Source: a virus. From it: a DNA stretch of 64,000 bases. The stretch spans positions 1 to 64,000 of the IMG/VR virus record IMGVR_UViG_3300005253_000051; one strand, given 5' to 3'. This document shows positions 1-7,915 of the stretch, one piece after another (the first letter of the stretch is position 1; every line of letters begins with the position of its first letter). The notes below the pieces were generated by a model. That model made no database searches and was not told the origin of the DNA. It saw only the letters and a program-made list of their open reading frames with translations. The translations under genes and the position numbers were made by a program.

Positions 1-273
1 TTTCTACCATTTCCATCCATGTATCTCACGTGGTCTAGGCACGTGATAAAGTAGGGCATGGACAAGGGCTGCTGTGGACGATCGCTGCGTCGCGTAGGTA
101 TCGGCGGGGGCTTTCGTCACCGGCCTGCACCTCCGCGATCTACTCCGGCGAAGAAGCTGGATCTGTCTCTAATCCCAAAGAAAGAGAACGATCGCGCTCC
201 GGAAACTGTCTAGGGGCCGCGGCATTCTCGCAAACTTACGTGAGGCGACCGACCAACGGACTCGGAGGAGAAG
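1..273. other. Non-coding left edge with inverted repeat
   Basis: I see no convincing gene here. Bases 26-46 form an inverted repeat, TCACGTG, seven bases, CACGTGA, a plausible protein-binding site, followed by about 220 bases of leader before the gene at 274. Its function is inferred only from position. Confidence 0.4.
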
Positions 274-540
274 ATGATTCCAACATGGGCCTTGTCGGTT
301 TTCGCATTTGTGTTTCTGACTGTGTTTTCAATCGCGGCATGGGGGATCAAGCAAGCAATCGGTCGTGTCGATGATCGCCTCAACAAGCTCGACGACAAAG
401 TTGGTAAGGTCCAGGATACCGTGAACAAGATCGATCGGCGCGTTGTTCGCGTCGAAACGATCATCGACAGCGGCGACAGCGGAGACGCGCGACGGCGCCC
501 GAGCAATAGTTCGATTACTCCGTTACCACCGGCGGCATGA
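274..540 (+). CDS. Small membrane-anchored coiled-coil protein
   Basis: 88 residues. A strong ribosome site (GGAGGAG) lies just before the ATG. Residues 4-26 form one hydrophobic helix (WALSVFAFVFLTVF), then residues 30-65 show heptad spacing of Leu/Val (RLNKLDDKVGKVQDTV), a coiled coil, and a polar Ser/Pro tail. The shape fits a phage spanin-like or holin-accessory protein, but no family signature is visible, so the role is unknown. It leads a short plus-strand run with the next two genes. Confidence 0.65.
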   Translation: MIPTWALSVFAFVFLTVFSIAAWGIKQAIGRVDDRLNKLDDKVGKVQDTVNKIDRRVVRVETIIDSGDSGDARRRPSNSSITPLPPAA

Positions 541-549
541 GGTGAAGAT

Positions 550-783
550 ATGGCCAAAGTGAAAATCAGCGACTACGACCTTTGTCGTGTCGGTACCGTT
601 GCGCACAATCAGGATTTTACAACGCGAGATCTTTCCGAATACTTGGGCAAGGATGCACGGGCCATGGTGCGCCGTATGCTCAAAGAAGGCATGATCGAGC
701 GTGTGGGCCCCCGCGGAAGACGGTACTTTCCAACCACTAAGGGCTGGCGGAACATCGAGAACGCTTGCGAATATCGGCGGTGA
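550..783 (+). CDS. Small winged-helix protein
   Basis: 77 residues. The order is helix, helix-turn-helix (FTTRDLSEYLGKDARAMVRRML), then a short beta wing (RVGPRGRRYFPTT). This is the compact winged-helix fold common in phage repressors and DNA-binding accessory proteins. The Arg-rich wing and recognition helix support DNA binding. Its target is unknown. The next gene overlaps its stop codon, so the two are probably translated together. Confidence 0.6.
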   Translation: MAKVKISDYDLCRVGTVAHNQDFTTRDLSEYLGKDARAMVRRMLKEGMIERVGPRGRRYFPTTKGWRNIENACEYRR

Positions 784-1388
784 GAAAGAAGTGGCCACCG
801 TTCGGTTTGCTCGATGCGGCGCCGAGGTTTTGGTGGCGCAAGTCACTTCCTAAAAGAGCGCTGTCGAAGGTCTGTTTCCGCACCAAGACCGACGCGCTCA
901 ACGTCTTCGCCGACTACAACCGAACCACGATCGACAACTACGGCGGCGAAGACGCGCTTCATCGTCCATCCGAGTTCGAGGCGATCAACCACCTCTACGA
1001 TCTCAAGGACAAGCGCAAGGTTCGCACGATCGCACAAGCGCTGTGGGAATCGCTACGCGTCAAACGCGGGCCCTATTGTCTCGATGACATCAACGTTCAA
1101 ATCCTGAACGAAACCGCGCCCGGCGAAAAGGGCGTCGGGTTTCAGGTGCCCGACGTCGCTCAAGAAGCGGCGCTGGTTTCCGAGGAAGAGGGCTATCATG
1201 AAGGGCGAGCGATCGACGAAGGTCGCATCTCCGATTGCTTCAACGTGCGGCGTTTGGTTCGACAGCGTAAGGGCCGCGCCGCTCGGTCTGAACTACGGCG
1301 GCGGCGCACCGAACGCCAGTGCGTGTGTCGGGATGATCGTGGCCGGTTCATCAAGTGCCCGGCGTACGAGCCCGAGGTTCCGTTTTAG
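780..1388 (+). CDS. Hypothetical protein, coupled to the winged-helix gene
   Basis: About 202 residues from a GTG at 780 that overlaps the upstream TGA; a TTG at 765 is an alternative. A basic N-terminus precedes a mixed-charge central domain (ADYNRTTIDNYGGEDAL; KVRTIAQALWESL), and a short Cys-containing segment (CVCRDDRGRFIKC) lies near the C-terminus and may bind metal. No family is recognised. The overlap suggests it acts with the upstream DNA-binding protein. Confidence 0.5.
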   Translation: MRKKWPPFGLLDAAPRFWWRKSLPKRALSKVCFRTKTDALNVFADYNRTTIDNYGGEDALHRPSEFEAINHLYDLKDKRKVRTIAQALWESLRVKRGPYCLDDINVQILNETAPGEKGVGFQVPDVAQEAALVSEEEGYHEGRAIDEGRISDCFNVRRLVRQRKGRAARSELRRRRTERQCVCRDDRGRFIKCPAYEPEVPF

Positions 1389-1390
1389 TG

Positions 1391-1870
1391 CTAGGGCCTG
1401 AGCCAGTTGAAGACGAACGCGGTAGCGCTACCACTAGTGACGCTTAGGACGGCGAGCACAACGACAATTTTCCACGCTCTTTCTTTGGCGATCACGTGCT
1501 TCTCAGCGTTGTCGTCGGCTTTCTTTTCGATCGCAGCAACTCTGCCGTTTTTACCGTCGATACCCGTGAGCGCAATCATGCGTTCGTGATCTATGTCTTG
1601 CTTGCTGCGCATGGCATTCGTCACAGCGTTCGAGCGCTCGTGACGGCTCACACAATCGCGTTCTTCGGTTTTTGTCTTTTGGAGCGCTTCTATCTTTTTT
1701 TCGGCTCGCGTTAGACGATCGAGAATAGCTTCTGTGTTTATCGGCACGGCATCACTTCCTAATGCGCTTCTCTCCACGCGGGCATCGTACTCTGCGGCCG
1801 ACGGGCTCCAGCATAGAATAAGCGCGAGTGCCCACCTTGCAGCGCTGTTTACGAGGATTCCAGTGACCAC
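1391..1870 (-). CDS. Secreted or periplasmic coiled-coil protein with C-terminal membrane anchor
   Basis: 159 residues from a GTG. Residues 8-26 look like a signal peptide (WALALILCWSPSAAE). The middle is a charged helix with coiled-coil character (LTRAEKKIEALQKTKTEE), and residues about 135-157 form a C-terminal membrane helix ending in NWLRP. It could span the periplasm or sit in a viral membrane. Its first 119 bases overlap the gene ending at 1752 in another frame, which is unusual. Confidence 0.6.
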   Translation of the reverse strand: MVTGILVNSAARWALALILCWSPSAAEYDARVERSALGSDAVPINTEAILDRLTRAEKKIEALQKTKTEERDCVSRHERSNAVTNAMRSKQDIDHERMIALTGIDGKNGRVAAIEKKADDNAEKHVIAKERAWKIVVVLAVLSVTSGSATAFVFNWLRP

Positions 1871-1988
1871 GTGGGCAACCGATCAGAAGCCAAACCTTCC
1901 CTCGGTGAATCCAGCGGAAACTACGCCGATCAAACGAGCGCTCCGGTGCTTCTAGGCGCTCACAGAACGTCCCCGAGATCTTAGCCAT
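1752..1988 (-). CDS. Small basic Cys-containing protein
   Basis: 78 residues, very rich in Arg and Lys with three spaced cysteines in the second half (CPRGHW, QRCKVG, VRCPRG). The ATG follows AGGAAACGCA and overlaps the stop of the membrane protein upstream. The composition suggests nucleic-acid binding or packaging and matches the theme of small basic Cys proteins elsewhere in the window. Assignment as a real gene rests on ribosome site and coupling. Confidence 0.5.
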   Translation of the reverse strand: MAKISGTFCERLEAPERSFDRRSFRWIHRGKVWLLIGCPRGHWNPRKQRCKVGTRAYSMLEPVGRRVRCPRGEKRIRK

Positions 1989-2388
1989 TGCGTTTCCTGG
2001 TCCAGTAGTAGATCGCGCCTCCGACTGCGGCAGCGAGCCCAGTACCTCCGACCCACCAGATCGCTCGACCGCCCGCAAAACCCCCGAAGGCGCCGGCTCG
2101 ATGCTCGGACTCAAAGTCCTTGGTCAACTCGCGTGCGACGAGCTTGCGGGTCGCTACCGAGAAAATCTGGTTCCACGCCGATGGTCGATCAAACTCTTTG
2201 GCATAGCGCTTGGCGCAGGCGTCGGCGACGTATTTGAAGGCTTTGTTGGCCTTTTTCGAGTCATAGATGCCGCGCTTTTTCTTCTTCAGGAGGTTGCTCT
2301 GGATGGCAATTTTCTGCTTGTAACAGTCGTACGTGTTGGTGTTGTCGATGTACAACTCAAGTTCTTGGGCAGCCTGGGTGTCGGGCAT
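1981..2388 (-). CDS. Membrane protein with C-terminal helix and basic tail
   Basis: 135 residues. A soluble alpha-helical domain (residues 1-105) with many Lys residues is followed by one Gly/Ala-rich membrane helix near residues 110-130 (VGGTGLAAAVGGAIYYW) and a short basic tail (TRKRNG). The same design recurs in several neighbours including the two lytic enzymes, suggesting a shared membrane, either host or virion. No family recognised. Confidence 0.6.
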   Translation of the reverse strand: MPDTQAAQELELYIDNTNTYDCYKQKIAIQSNLLKKKKRGIYDSKKANKAFKYVADACAKRYAKEFDRPSAWNQIFSVATRKLVARELTKDFESEHRAGAFGGFAGGRAIWWVGGTGLAAAVGGAIYYWTRKRNG

Positions 2389-2459
2389 GGTTTTATTGTC
2401 CTATTTCCGGTAACTTCCCGCAATGGTAAGCTGTATCCTGATCTAACGCGAGGAAGCTA

Positions 2460-3323
2460 ATGCTTGGAAATTTCGGAGCTTTGCCGTTTGGACATTTCGG
2501 AGCTGAGGAGCCTCAGTTCCCAAAATTTGTGAGCACCCTCCAAAGATTCGTGAACTCCGAGAATGCTCTCCATGCGGCCTATACGAATATCAGTACGCTT
2601 GCTCAGATTGCGGGGCCAGATGCCGAACTGCCGGTGAGGCTTTTGGTCCAATACAATCTCGCGCGCGAGGTGTTTCTGGATGGCATCGTTGATTGGCTGG
2701 AGGCTCGGAAAAGGACTCCTGATTTGCCTGATGCAGACAAGGAACCTACGCCGCCCCCCGCATTGGAGATTCCAACACCGCCAATTAGCGGTTTTGGTCA
2801 AGCGACTGTGCCGGCTAGCAGCGTTCGGGTGATATTTGGTCCCGTCGGGGCTCAAAAAGTAGTTTCCCTCGGTGACGCCCAAGCGCCCTTTGTTTGGTCT
2901 CAGCATCCGGGGATGAGCGGTGCTGGTTTAGGAGTTCCATGGGTGCCGATTATTTGGCTAGCAGGGCTTGCTATTTTCGGCGTCACGATCGTGCTCTATA
3001 TGAGGGAACGAGAGCGAGCTGAAGTTATAGCGAATGCTTCTCTTGCTAGACAATCAGAAAGTCATTCTATTGCGGTGGAGTTTGCATCAAGGACTCTCTT
3101 CAACCTATACGAAAAATGCGTTGGAGATTCTCTTGATGAGGCCCATCGCCAGGTGTGTCTGGACAAATCTCACAAAGCAGTAGAAACCATCATCGCGGCA
3201 CTTCCAAAACCGATTCCGCCAAAAATCGGGCTAAGTTTTCTTGGTAAGGTTGGGGCTGTCTTGCTCGCAGCTGCTGCCGGTGTCGGTGTGTATTTGTACT
3301 ACCAGAAGCGCAAAGAGCGCTAG
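2460..3323 (+). CDS. Two-helix membrane protein
   Basis: 287 residues. It has a soluble N-terminal domain, a Pro-rich linker (EPTPPPALEIPTPP), a first membrane helix near residue 165 (IIWLAGLAIFGVTIVLY), a charged middle domain with two cysteines, and a second C-terminal helix (VGAVLLAAAAGVGVYLYY) with the basic tail QKRKER. It starts the plus-strand pair with the gene at 3326, two bases downstream of its stop. Function unknown; a virion or envelope-associated role is inferred from architecture. Confidence 0.6.
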   Translation: MLGNFGALPFGHFGAEEPQFPKFVSTLQRFVNSENALHAAYTNISTLAQIAGPDAELPVRLLVQYNLAREVFLDGIVDWLEARKRTPDLPDADKEPTPPPALEIPTPPISGFGQATVPASSVRVIFGPVGAQKVVSLGDAQAPFVWSQHPGMSGAGLGVPWVPIIWLAGLAIFGVTIVLYMRERERAEVIANASLARQSESHSIAVEFASRTLFNLYEKCVGDSLDEAHRQVCLDKSHKAVETIIAALPKPIPPKIGLSFLGKVGAVLLAAAAGVGVYLYYQKRKER

Positions 3324-3325
3324 CT

Positions 3326-4000
3326 ATGTTTGGAGCTGCGGGGGAAATAACTGAGAAGCTTCGTGAGCATTGTACGGCGAGGGCTGATATCCCGTGGGGG
3401 CCGATCCAATGTCAACGTTTGATCCGCCAGCTTACCGGCCGGGGTGAAGATCCAAAGCAGGTCGTTCGAGCCCTTGCGAATACGTTGCTATATATTCCTT
3501 TTAGCTCGATGCTGTCGCCGCTTTGGTATTGTATTCCAGAGCGGGGAGAGTGCGCTCCTGAAGTTGCGAAGATGCACGCGATGGCCGCGCTACTTCTTTC
3601 GACCATGGGTCAACACCACATCGTGAAATCAGTAACTGCTTTTACGATTGCACTCGAACGGTATGGGTTAGATGCACGTGAAGAGGAGACGTTGATCAAT
3701 TCGCTGCGAGGCATTTTGATCAGCATTCCTGAACTGTCAAAAAGAGGCATCGATGGAAAACTCATCCATCCTGAGGTTGCTGCCCGCGCTATTCTTGCAG
3801 TTCAGATCGCAGCAGATCCAAGATCACCTTTGGCTGTGCAGCAGTTTGCGCAAGAGATTCTACCAAAGTTGCCCGACGTGACTATTTCTGTACCGCCGCT
3901 GGAGAAACCGAAATTCCCCACAGGCCCTGTCGTGTTCGCGTTCGGCTTGATCGCGGCGATCGGGGCGCTGATTTTCTACGCCGACTCGATTCGCGACTAG
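3326..4000 (+). CDS. Helical protein with C-terminal membrane anchor
   Basis: 224 residues. Largely alpha-helical, with scattered cysteines (EHCTAR, IQCQRL, YCIPERGEC), a Pro-rich stretch near residue 190 and one C-terminal membrane helix (VVFAFGLIAAIGALIFY) followed by ADSIRD. It follows the previous membrane protein almost without a gap. No family is recognised. The two probably form a pair in the same membrane. Confidence 0.6.
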   Translation: MFGAAGEITEKLREHCTARADIPWGPIQCQRLIRQLTGRGEDPKQVVRALANTLLYIPFSSMLSPLWYCIPERGECAPEVAKMHAMAALLLSTMGQHHIVKSVTAFTIALERYGLDAREEETLINSLRGILISIPELSKRGIDGKLIHPEVAARAILAVQIAADPRSPLAVQQFAQEILPKLPDVTISVPPLEKPKFPTGPVVFAFGLIAAIGALIFYADSIRD

Positions 4001-4188
4001 CGGTCTATGCGTGCTACAGCGTTCAGGATGTTGGTGGCCGAGTCCACCTTGTGTTCGACCGTGGAAAGCCTGGACTCGACGGCCCCAAGTTTGGACTCCA
4101 CACATTCCAGCCGCGACTCCATGCTGCTGATGCAGTCTGCCAAACCACCGATCGCAGCTAGGATCTCTTGTGTCCCCGAGTCCGTCAT
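3997..4188 (-). CDS. Short coiled-coil protein
   Basis: 63 residues starting MTDSGTQEIL. Repeating heptads (SRLECVESKLGAVESRLSTV) give an almost uninterrupted coiled coil, likely an oligomeriser. It lies just after the M23 peptidase gene and overlaps the end of the convergent plus-strand gene by four bases. Function unknown; it may be a fibre-like or bridging partner of the membrane proteins. Confidence 0.55.
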   Translation of the reverse strand: MTDSGTQEILAAIGGLADCISSMESRLECVESKLGAVESRLSTVEHKVDSATNILNAVARIDR

Positions 4189-4193
4189 TGATT

Positions 4194-5228
4194 CTATTCC
4201 CACTCCACAACGCGCCACTGTCGGTACACCTCTTGAAGTTCTGTCGCGGCCTCCGAACACGTGTCTCGAATTCGATCTCCCCACGGGCCGTCCTTGTCGA
4301 ACAAGCTGAGCTGCCACTTCCCTTTCGCTTTTGTGGACGGGTGTAGGATGGCGAAGTTTCCGGGGTTTTTTGTGGCTTCAAATTGAGCGACCTTGAACGG
4401 CCGCACGCACTTCCATTTGCACGTTTCTCCTTGAAATTCTGGGTGCCAAGTGCCAGCAACCTCCATCTTTCGAACTTCTTTGGGGGAAAAAGCCGGCACA
4501 CACTGTCGCTCGATGGGCGGGCCGCCTGTTCCTGAAAAACCGCGGCCTCGTTTGCGGCCTTCGATGAAGACGAAGGCTCCCACGCCGATCGCGACGAGTG
4601 CCGAACCAAGTGCGAACCACTTGCCTGCATTGAGTGACCTTTGGTACGGAAGTACGTTACGGCTGCGCATGCGTTCGAGTGCATCGGGCGTGTATTGATC
4701 CAGCGGCACGACGGGCTCACCAGGAACCGCGGTTCCACGATTCCAGGTGTTGCCCCACCCCGTTGTGGGTTGACCATAAGCACGCGCGAATTCGCCTAGC
4801 TTCGATTTATCTAGCAGCATCGACAGGTGAAGGTGCGGCCCACTCACGCCGCCGGTGGCGCCAGCGTAGCCGATGACTTGACCGCGTTTAACGGTCTCGC
4901 CTTTTTGCACGGCGACGCTATCGAGATGCATGTAGCGGCTCGACCAGCCGTTGGCATGTTGGATCCCAACAAAGATCCCTGTCGGGTCCGGGTACATGCG
5001 CGCGGTGTAGACCTTGCCCGGCGCCATCGCGAGCACCGGGGTGCCTTTCGGCATTGCGATGTCGATGCCCTGATGAAAACGAGTCCCTTCGCTTCGTAGG
5101 TCGCCCCACACACCGCTGGCAACGAGCGGGGCGTAGGCAGCCGGCCGACTAAATTGGATGCCAGGAAACGGTGTTGGAAGGGCTCCGAGGGGAACACCGC
5201 TAAACATCCTGCCCCCGCCAGATCGCAT
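4194..5228 (-). CDS. M23-family peptidoglycan endopeptidase with membrane anchor
   Basis: 344 residues; MFSGVP seven codons in is an alternative start. The M23 (LytM-type) zinc site is complete: FHQGIDIA (His52, Asp56) and GPHLHLS near residue 140. This family cuts peptide cross-bridges of peptidoglycan. After the catalytic domain comes a membrane helix (WFALGSALVAIGVGAFVFI) and a 115-residue Cys-containing C-terminal domain (C-x3-C) that I do not recognise. It overlaps the transglycosylase gene, so the two probably form one wall-degrading unit. An anchored M23 enzyme fits virion-associated wall entry better than simple lysis. Confidence 0.85.
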   Translation of the reverse strand: MRSGGGRMFSGVPLGALPTPFPGIQFSRPAAYAPLVASGVWGDLRSEGTRFHQGIDIAMPKGTPVLAMAPGKVYTARMYPDPTGIFVGIQHANGWSSRYMHLDSVAVQKGETVKRGQVIGYAGATGGVSGPHLHLSMLLDKSKLGEFARAYGQPTTGWGNTWNRGTAVPGEPVVPLDQYTPDALERMRSRNVLPYQRSLNAGKWFALGSALVAIGVGAFVFIEGRKRGRGFSGTGGPPIERQCVPAFSPKEVRKMEVAGTWHPEFQGETCKWKCVRPFKVAQFEATKNPGNFAILHPSTKAKGKWQLSLFDKDGPWGDRIRDTCSEAATELQEVYRQWRVVEWE

Positions 5229-5919
5229 ACCCGATCATGCCGGCGCCCGCGAGGGCGCCGATGACGATGGCCCACTTCCAGGTCTGAGGGGCGCCGCTCA
5301 GACTTAGGCCAGCGGGTGTGACATGGGGGAACAGGAACAAAAACGGGCTGAGCGTTCCGTCGAGGCTTGTAAGGCGCCCCGCTGCCATTGTGTAGAACAG
5401 ATCAACCACGGAGCGCTGCCAGCGTTGTCTTCCCGGGTTGGACAGGTGTTGTGTGGCGCCGGCTTGAGCCGCGTACTCGAACACGTTGTCGTGGGTGACC
5501 GGAATCCCTTTACGTTCGAGGTAGTCGGCGACGCGGCCGACGCCGCCGGCTTCGCTGTAACCGCTGTTCCAACCGGCGGTCAAGAGCTTGATAAATTCGG
5601 GATTGCTCCAATTCTCCTGCATATTTAGAACGCCAGGATGGTTGCGTTCGTACGAGCGAATGATCCTACTAATCGTGTCGGTAGCAATCCTGGTATTGAT
5701 CACGGGGTCGAGCAAATCAGTACGCTGGTAGCTGGTGCCGTGGCGCTTGTTGTAGTCGTTCAAGACGACTCGAATGACTTGGAGCAATCCCCACGCCGGG
5801 CCATTTGCCTCGCGGGGATTCAGGTTTGATTCGCGTTTGGCCAGCGCGCGCAAAAACGGCACTGGAAGCCCTCGTCCGTGTTTGCGGAAGATCACGTCAT
5901 ATTTTTGCGAAGTAGGCAT
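5200..5919 (-). CDS. Lytic transglycosylase-like muramidase with C-terminal anchor
   Basis: 239 residues from the ATG at 5919, chosen because AGGAGG lies just upstream. The SLT-like core includes LAKRESNLNP (catalytic Glu of the ES motif) and the GLLQV segment typical of soluble transglycosylases, then the TAGWNSGY segment. It would cleave the glycan strands of peptidoglycan. A C-terminal membrane helix (WAIVIGALAGAGMIGYAIW) matches the neighbouring M23 enzyme, whose start it overlaps. Together they attack glycan and peptide bonds. Confidence 0.8.
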   Translation of the reverse strand: MPTSQKYDVIFRKHGRGLPVPFLRALAKRESNLNPREANGPAWGLLQVIRVVLNDYNKRHGTSYQRTDLLDPVINTRIATDTISRIIRSYERNHPGVLNMQENWSNPEFIKLLTAGWNSGYSEAGGVGRVADYLERKGIPVTHDNVFEYAAQAGATQHLSNPGRQRWQRSVVDLFYTMAAGRLTSLDGTLSPFLFLFPHVTPAGLSLSGAPQTWKWAIVIGALAGAGMIGYAIWRGQDV

Positions 5920-6029
5920 CGGTGCCTCCTGTAAATCCGCAGGCATCGGAGCGACGATCGCCGCAACGGTGGCGGTTACAAGCATGCTTAACGCTATCGG
6001 ATTACAGAGGTTTTTGGTAGCGTAGAACC

Positions 6030-6719
6030 ATGGCCTACGAGCAAACGAATGCTTGCGCCGACGGCGGCGATTTTCAGTGTTCAGTCAAGGGAGGCATCTT
6101 TTCGTGCCGCCCGTGCGATTTCCCGCAACTTGAAGTGTTCAAAGGGCTCCAAACACAGACGAATCGGCTTCTTTCTGGCTTTGGAATTCAGCTCCCTGCT
6201 GATCGCCGAGACGGCGCTGCTCAAAGTGTTCTGTGGGTAGACGGGCGCCTCGGTCCCAAGACGGCTACGGCAGTTTCACTCGTAGCGATCAAGGCCGAAG
6301 AAAAAGGCTATCGACCAATCCCGCCGGCTGTTCCTCTGATGCGACTACCGGGCTTTATTGAGGCGCTGAAAAATGCGGCCACCGCGCCATCTGGTGTTGC
6401 GAAGTACGCGCCTGAACTGTTGGTCTACTTCAAAAGCGTGGCCGACAAAATCCAAGCTACTACTCCTCCTAGTGGGATTCCTACCCCCGAAGAGCGTGGC
6501 CAGAAGCCCGAAGAGGATGAAATTCGAGCCCGTCCGCCGCGCAAGAAGAAATCCACCTGGATGTGGTGGGCTCTCGGAGGCGCTGTACTCGTCGGAGCGG
6601 GCGTCTTCGGTTACTACTACTGGTACAAGCCAAACAGAGCACGTGCTCTGTCTGGGCACGGTGATGGCGACCAAGATGACGATCCGTCATCCTACTTACC
6701 TGGGGTGCGAGATTACTAG
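6030..6719 (+). CDS. Peptidoglycan-binding-like membrane protein
   Basis: 229 residues. The N-terminus has several cysteines (ACADGGDFQC, FSCRPC). Residues about 60-90 include VDGRLGPKTATAV, the pattern of PG_binding_1 domains, which suggests wall binding. A charged linker (EERGQKPEEDE, RPPRKKK) leads to one membrane helix (WWALGGAVLVGAGVFGYYYW) and an acidic tail. It is divergent from the transglycosylase gene and may dock the lytic machinery. The domain call is moderate. Confidence 0.6.
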   Translation: MAYEQTNACADGGDFQCSVKGGIFSCRPCDFPQLEVFKGLQTQTNRLLSGFGIQLPADRRDGAAQSVLWVDGRLGPKTATAVSLVAIKAEEKGYRPIPPAVPLMRLPGFIEALKNAATAPSGVAKYAPELLVYFKSVADKIQATTPPSGIPTPEERGQKPEEDEIRARPPRKKKSTWMWWALGGAVLVGAGVFGYYYWYKPNRARALSGHGDGDQDDDPSSYLPGVRDY

Positions 6720-6727
6720 GAGCCATC

Positions 6728-7081
6728 ATGAGCAAACGAGATCCACGACTACCAGCGCATATCGTACCGATTCTCAAGCCGCAGTTGTCGGTGGTGAAAA
6801 AGCCCCGAGATCCAAACGCTTACAGCGCTACCGCGGTGAACATGGCGCGCGAACCATCTTTGCCAAACACATCTGAACCCACCATCGACGGGCTCACCGG
6901 GGTTCGGTGGTGTCAAAAGCACGGGTTCACGTTCCAGTTCGATCTTCCAGCTGTACGAGTCTTCGACGAGACTGGAGAACTTCTCGGTATGGCATACAAT
7001 GCCAACGGCCCCCAGGGGTTGATCGAAGCTATTCAAGCCGTCAAGAAAAACCCTCGAAAATCTGATATAGTATCGGGATAA
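6728..7081 (+). CDS. Hypothetical soluble protein
   Basis: 117 residues. The first half is Pro/Ser-rich and probably extended; the second half forms a small mixed domain (WCQKHGFTFQFDLPAVRVFD; NGPQGLIEAIQAVKKN). No family is recognised. It follows the peptidoglycan-binding-like gene by eight bases and precedes the Cys-repeat protein in the same transcript. Confidence 0.5.
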   Translation: MSKRDPRLPAHIVPILKPQLSVVKKPRDPNAYSATAVNMAREPSLPNTSEPTIDGLTGVRWCQKHGFTFQFDLPAVRVFDETGELLGMAYNANGPQGLIEAIQAVKKNPRKSDIVSG

Positions 7082-7095
7082 GGAGAAAGACAGCC

Positions 7096-7299
7096 ATGGC
7101 ACTTGGAACTACCAAAGGAATGCACTGTATTCGCTTCAAGCGTACTCGCGCCGGCAAACGCTGTGCAAAATATGCAGGGGGTCGAAGAGGCCGAGGCCGA
7201 GGCCGAGGGCGTCGGCATCTTGGAACCACCGAGGGGATGCACTGCGTTCGCTACAAGAAAACCCGTTCTGGCCGTCGCTGTGCGAAATACGCGGACTGA
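7096..7299 (+). CDS. Basic protein with two CxRxKxTRxGRRCAKY repeats
   Basis: 67 residues. Two copies of the motif C-[IV]-R-[FY]-K-x-T-R-[AS]-G-[KR]-R-C-A-K-Y (starting near residues 10 and 49) are joined by an Arg/Gly linker (GGRRGRGRGRGRR). AAGGAGAAAGACAGCC precedes the ATG. The charge suggests binding to DNA or another polyanion, and paired cysteines may bind metal or form disulfides. The same motif recurs in the proteins at 39195 and 41472. I know no named family for it. Confidence 0.65.
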   Translation: MALGTTKGMHCIRFKRTRAGKRCAKYAGGRRGRGRGRGRRHLGTTEGMHCVRYKKTRSGRRCAKYAD

Positions 7300-7302
7300 G
7301 CG

Positions 7303-7407
7303 CTAGTACATCAAGACCGCGATCGCATAACCGATCACGGACAACCCGATGAGGAGGCGACGAGTGCGCGCTCGTCGTCTTTCTCTTCGTTGGGCTTCCC
7401 AGACCAC
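7303..7407 (-). CDS. Tiny basic single-pass membrane peptide
   Basis: 34 residues from a GTG: a basic N-terminus (EAQRRERRRARTRR) followed by one membrane helix (LLIGLSVIGYAIAVLMY). It lies just downstream of the DnaA-IV gene on the same strand. It is too short to be certain. Confidence 0.35.
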   Translation of the reverse strand: MVWEAQRRERRRARTRRLLIGLSVIGYAIAVLMY

Positions 7408-7430
7408 TGGGAATGGATGATGAAGGTGTA

Positions 7431-7766
7431 TCAGTGGATCGCGATGGCGGTGTAGTAAGCCGGGGGCGCTTCGAGAAGCGCTTCGATGAACAGGATCTCC
7501 TGCGAGAATAGCGGATCGGTTTGGATCAGTTTCTGAGCCCGGTGGTGCGCTGCCATGCACGTCGTGTGGTGCTTGTTGAGTACTCGGCCGATGGATGGCC
7601 AGCTCATCGATTTGCGTTCGCGGGCGAGCCAGACGAAGGCGTCGCGGGCGCGTACGATCTCTTTGTATTTCACCCTGCTGCATAAAACAGCCATCGTGAA
7701 CCCGTAGTACTCGGCTACGTTTTTGAGAACGAGTTGCGGTCGAATCGCGATCCAGCTCGTGGTCAT
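7431..7766 (-). CDS. Stand-alone DnaA domain IV-like DNA-binding protein
   Basis: 111 residues from MTTSWIAIRP. Residues about 13-85 match the DnaA C-terminal DNA-binding domain: helix NVAEYYGF, SRVKYKEIVRARD as the basic loop, and WPSIGRVLNKHHTT in the place of the DnaA signature (IGRxxGRDHTT type). The AAA+ ATPase domains of DnaA are absent. The protein could occupy or mark DnaA boxes, steering or blocking host or phage replication initiation. His-His replaces Asp-His in the signature. Confidence 0.75.
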   Translation of the reverse strand: MTTSWIAIRPQLVLKNVAEYYGFTMAVLCSRVKYKEIVRARDAFVWLARERKSMSWPSIGRVLNKHHTTCMAAHHRAQKLIQTDPLFSQEILFIEALLEAPPAYYTAIAIH

Positions 7767-7915
7767 GAAAGCACCTTCCCTGCTCCGTAACACCACCGGC
7801 ACTTACGACGAGGAAAACTCAAAGAACCTGTTCCTTGACATTCTGCACAGTTCTTTTTTGTCTTACAAAAGATCTTTTCCCGAATTAGCATCGGGAAGTC
7901 GAGCAACACGAGGCA

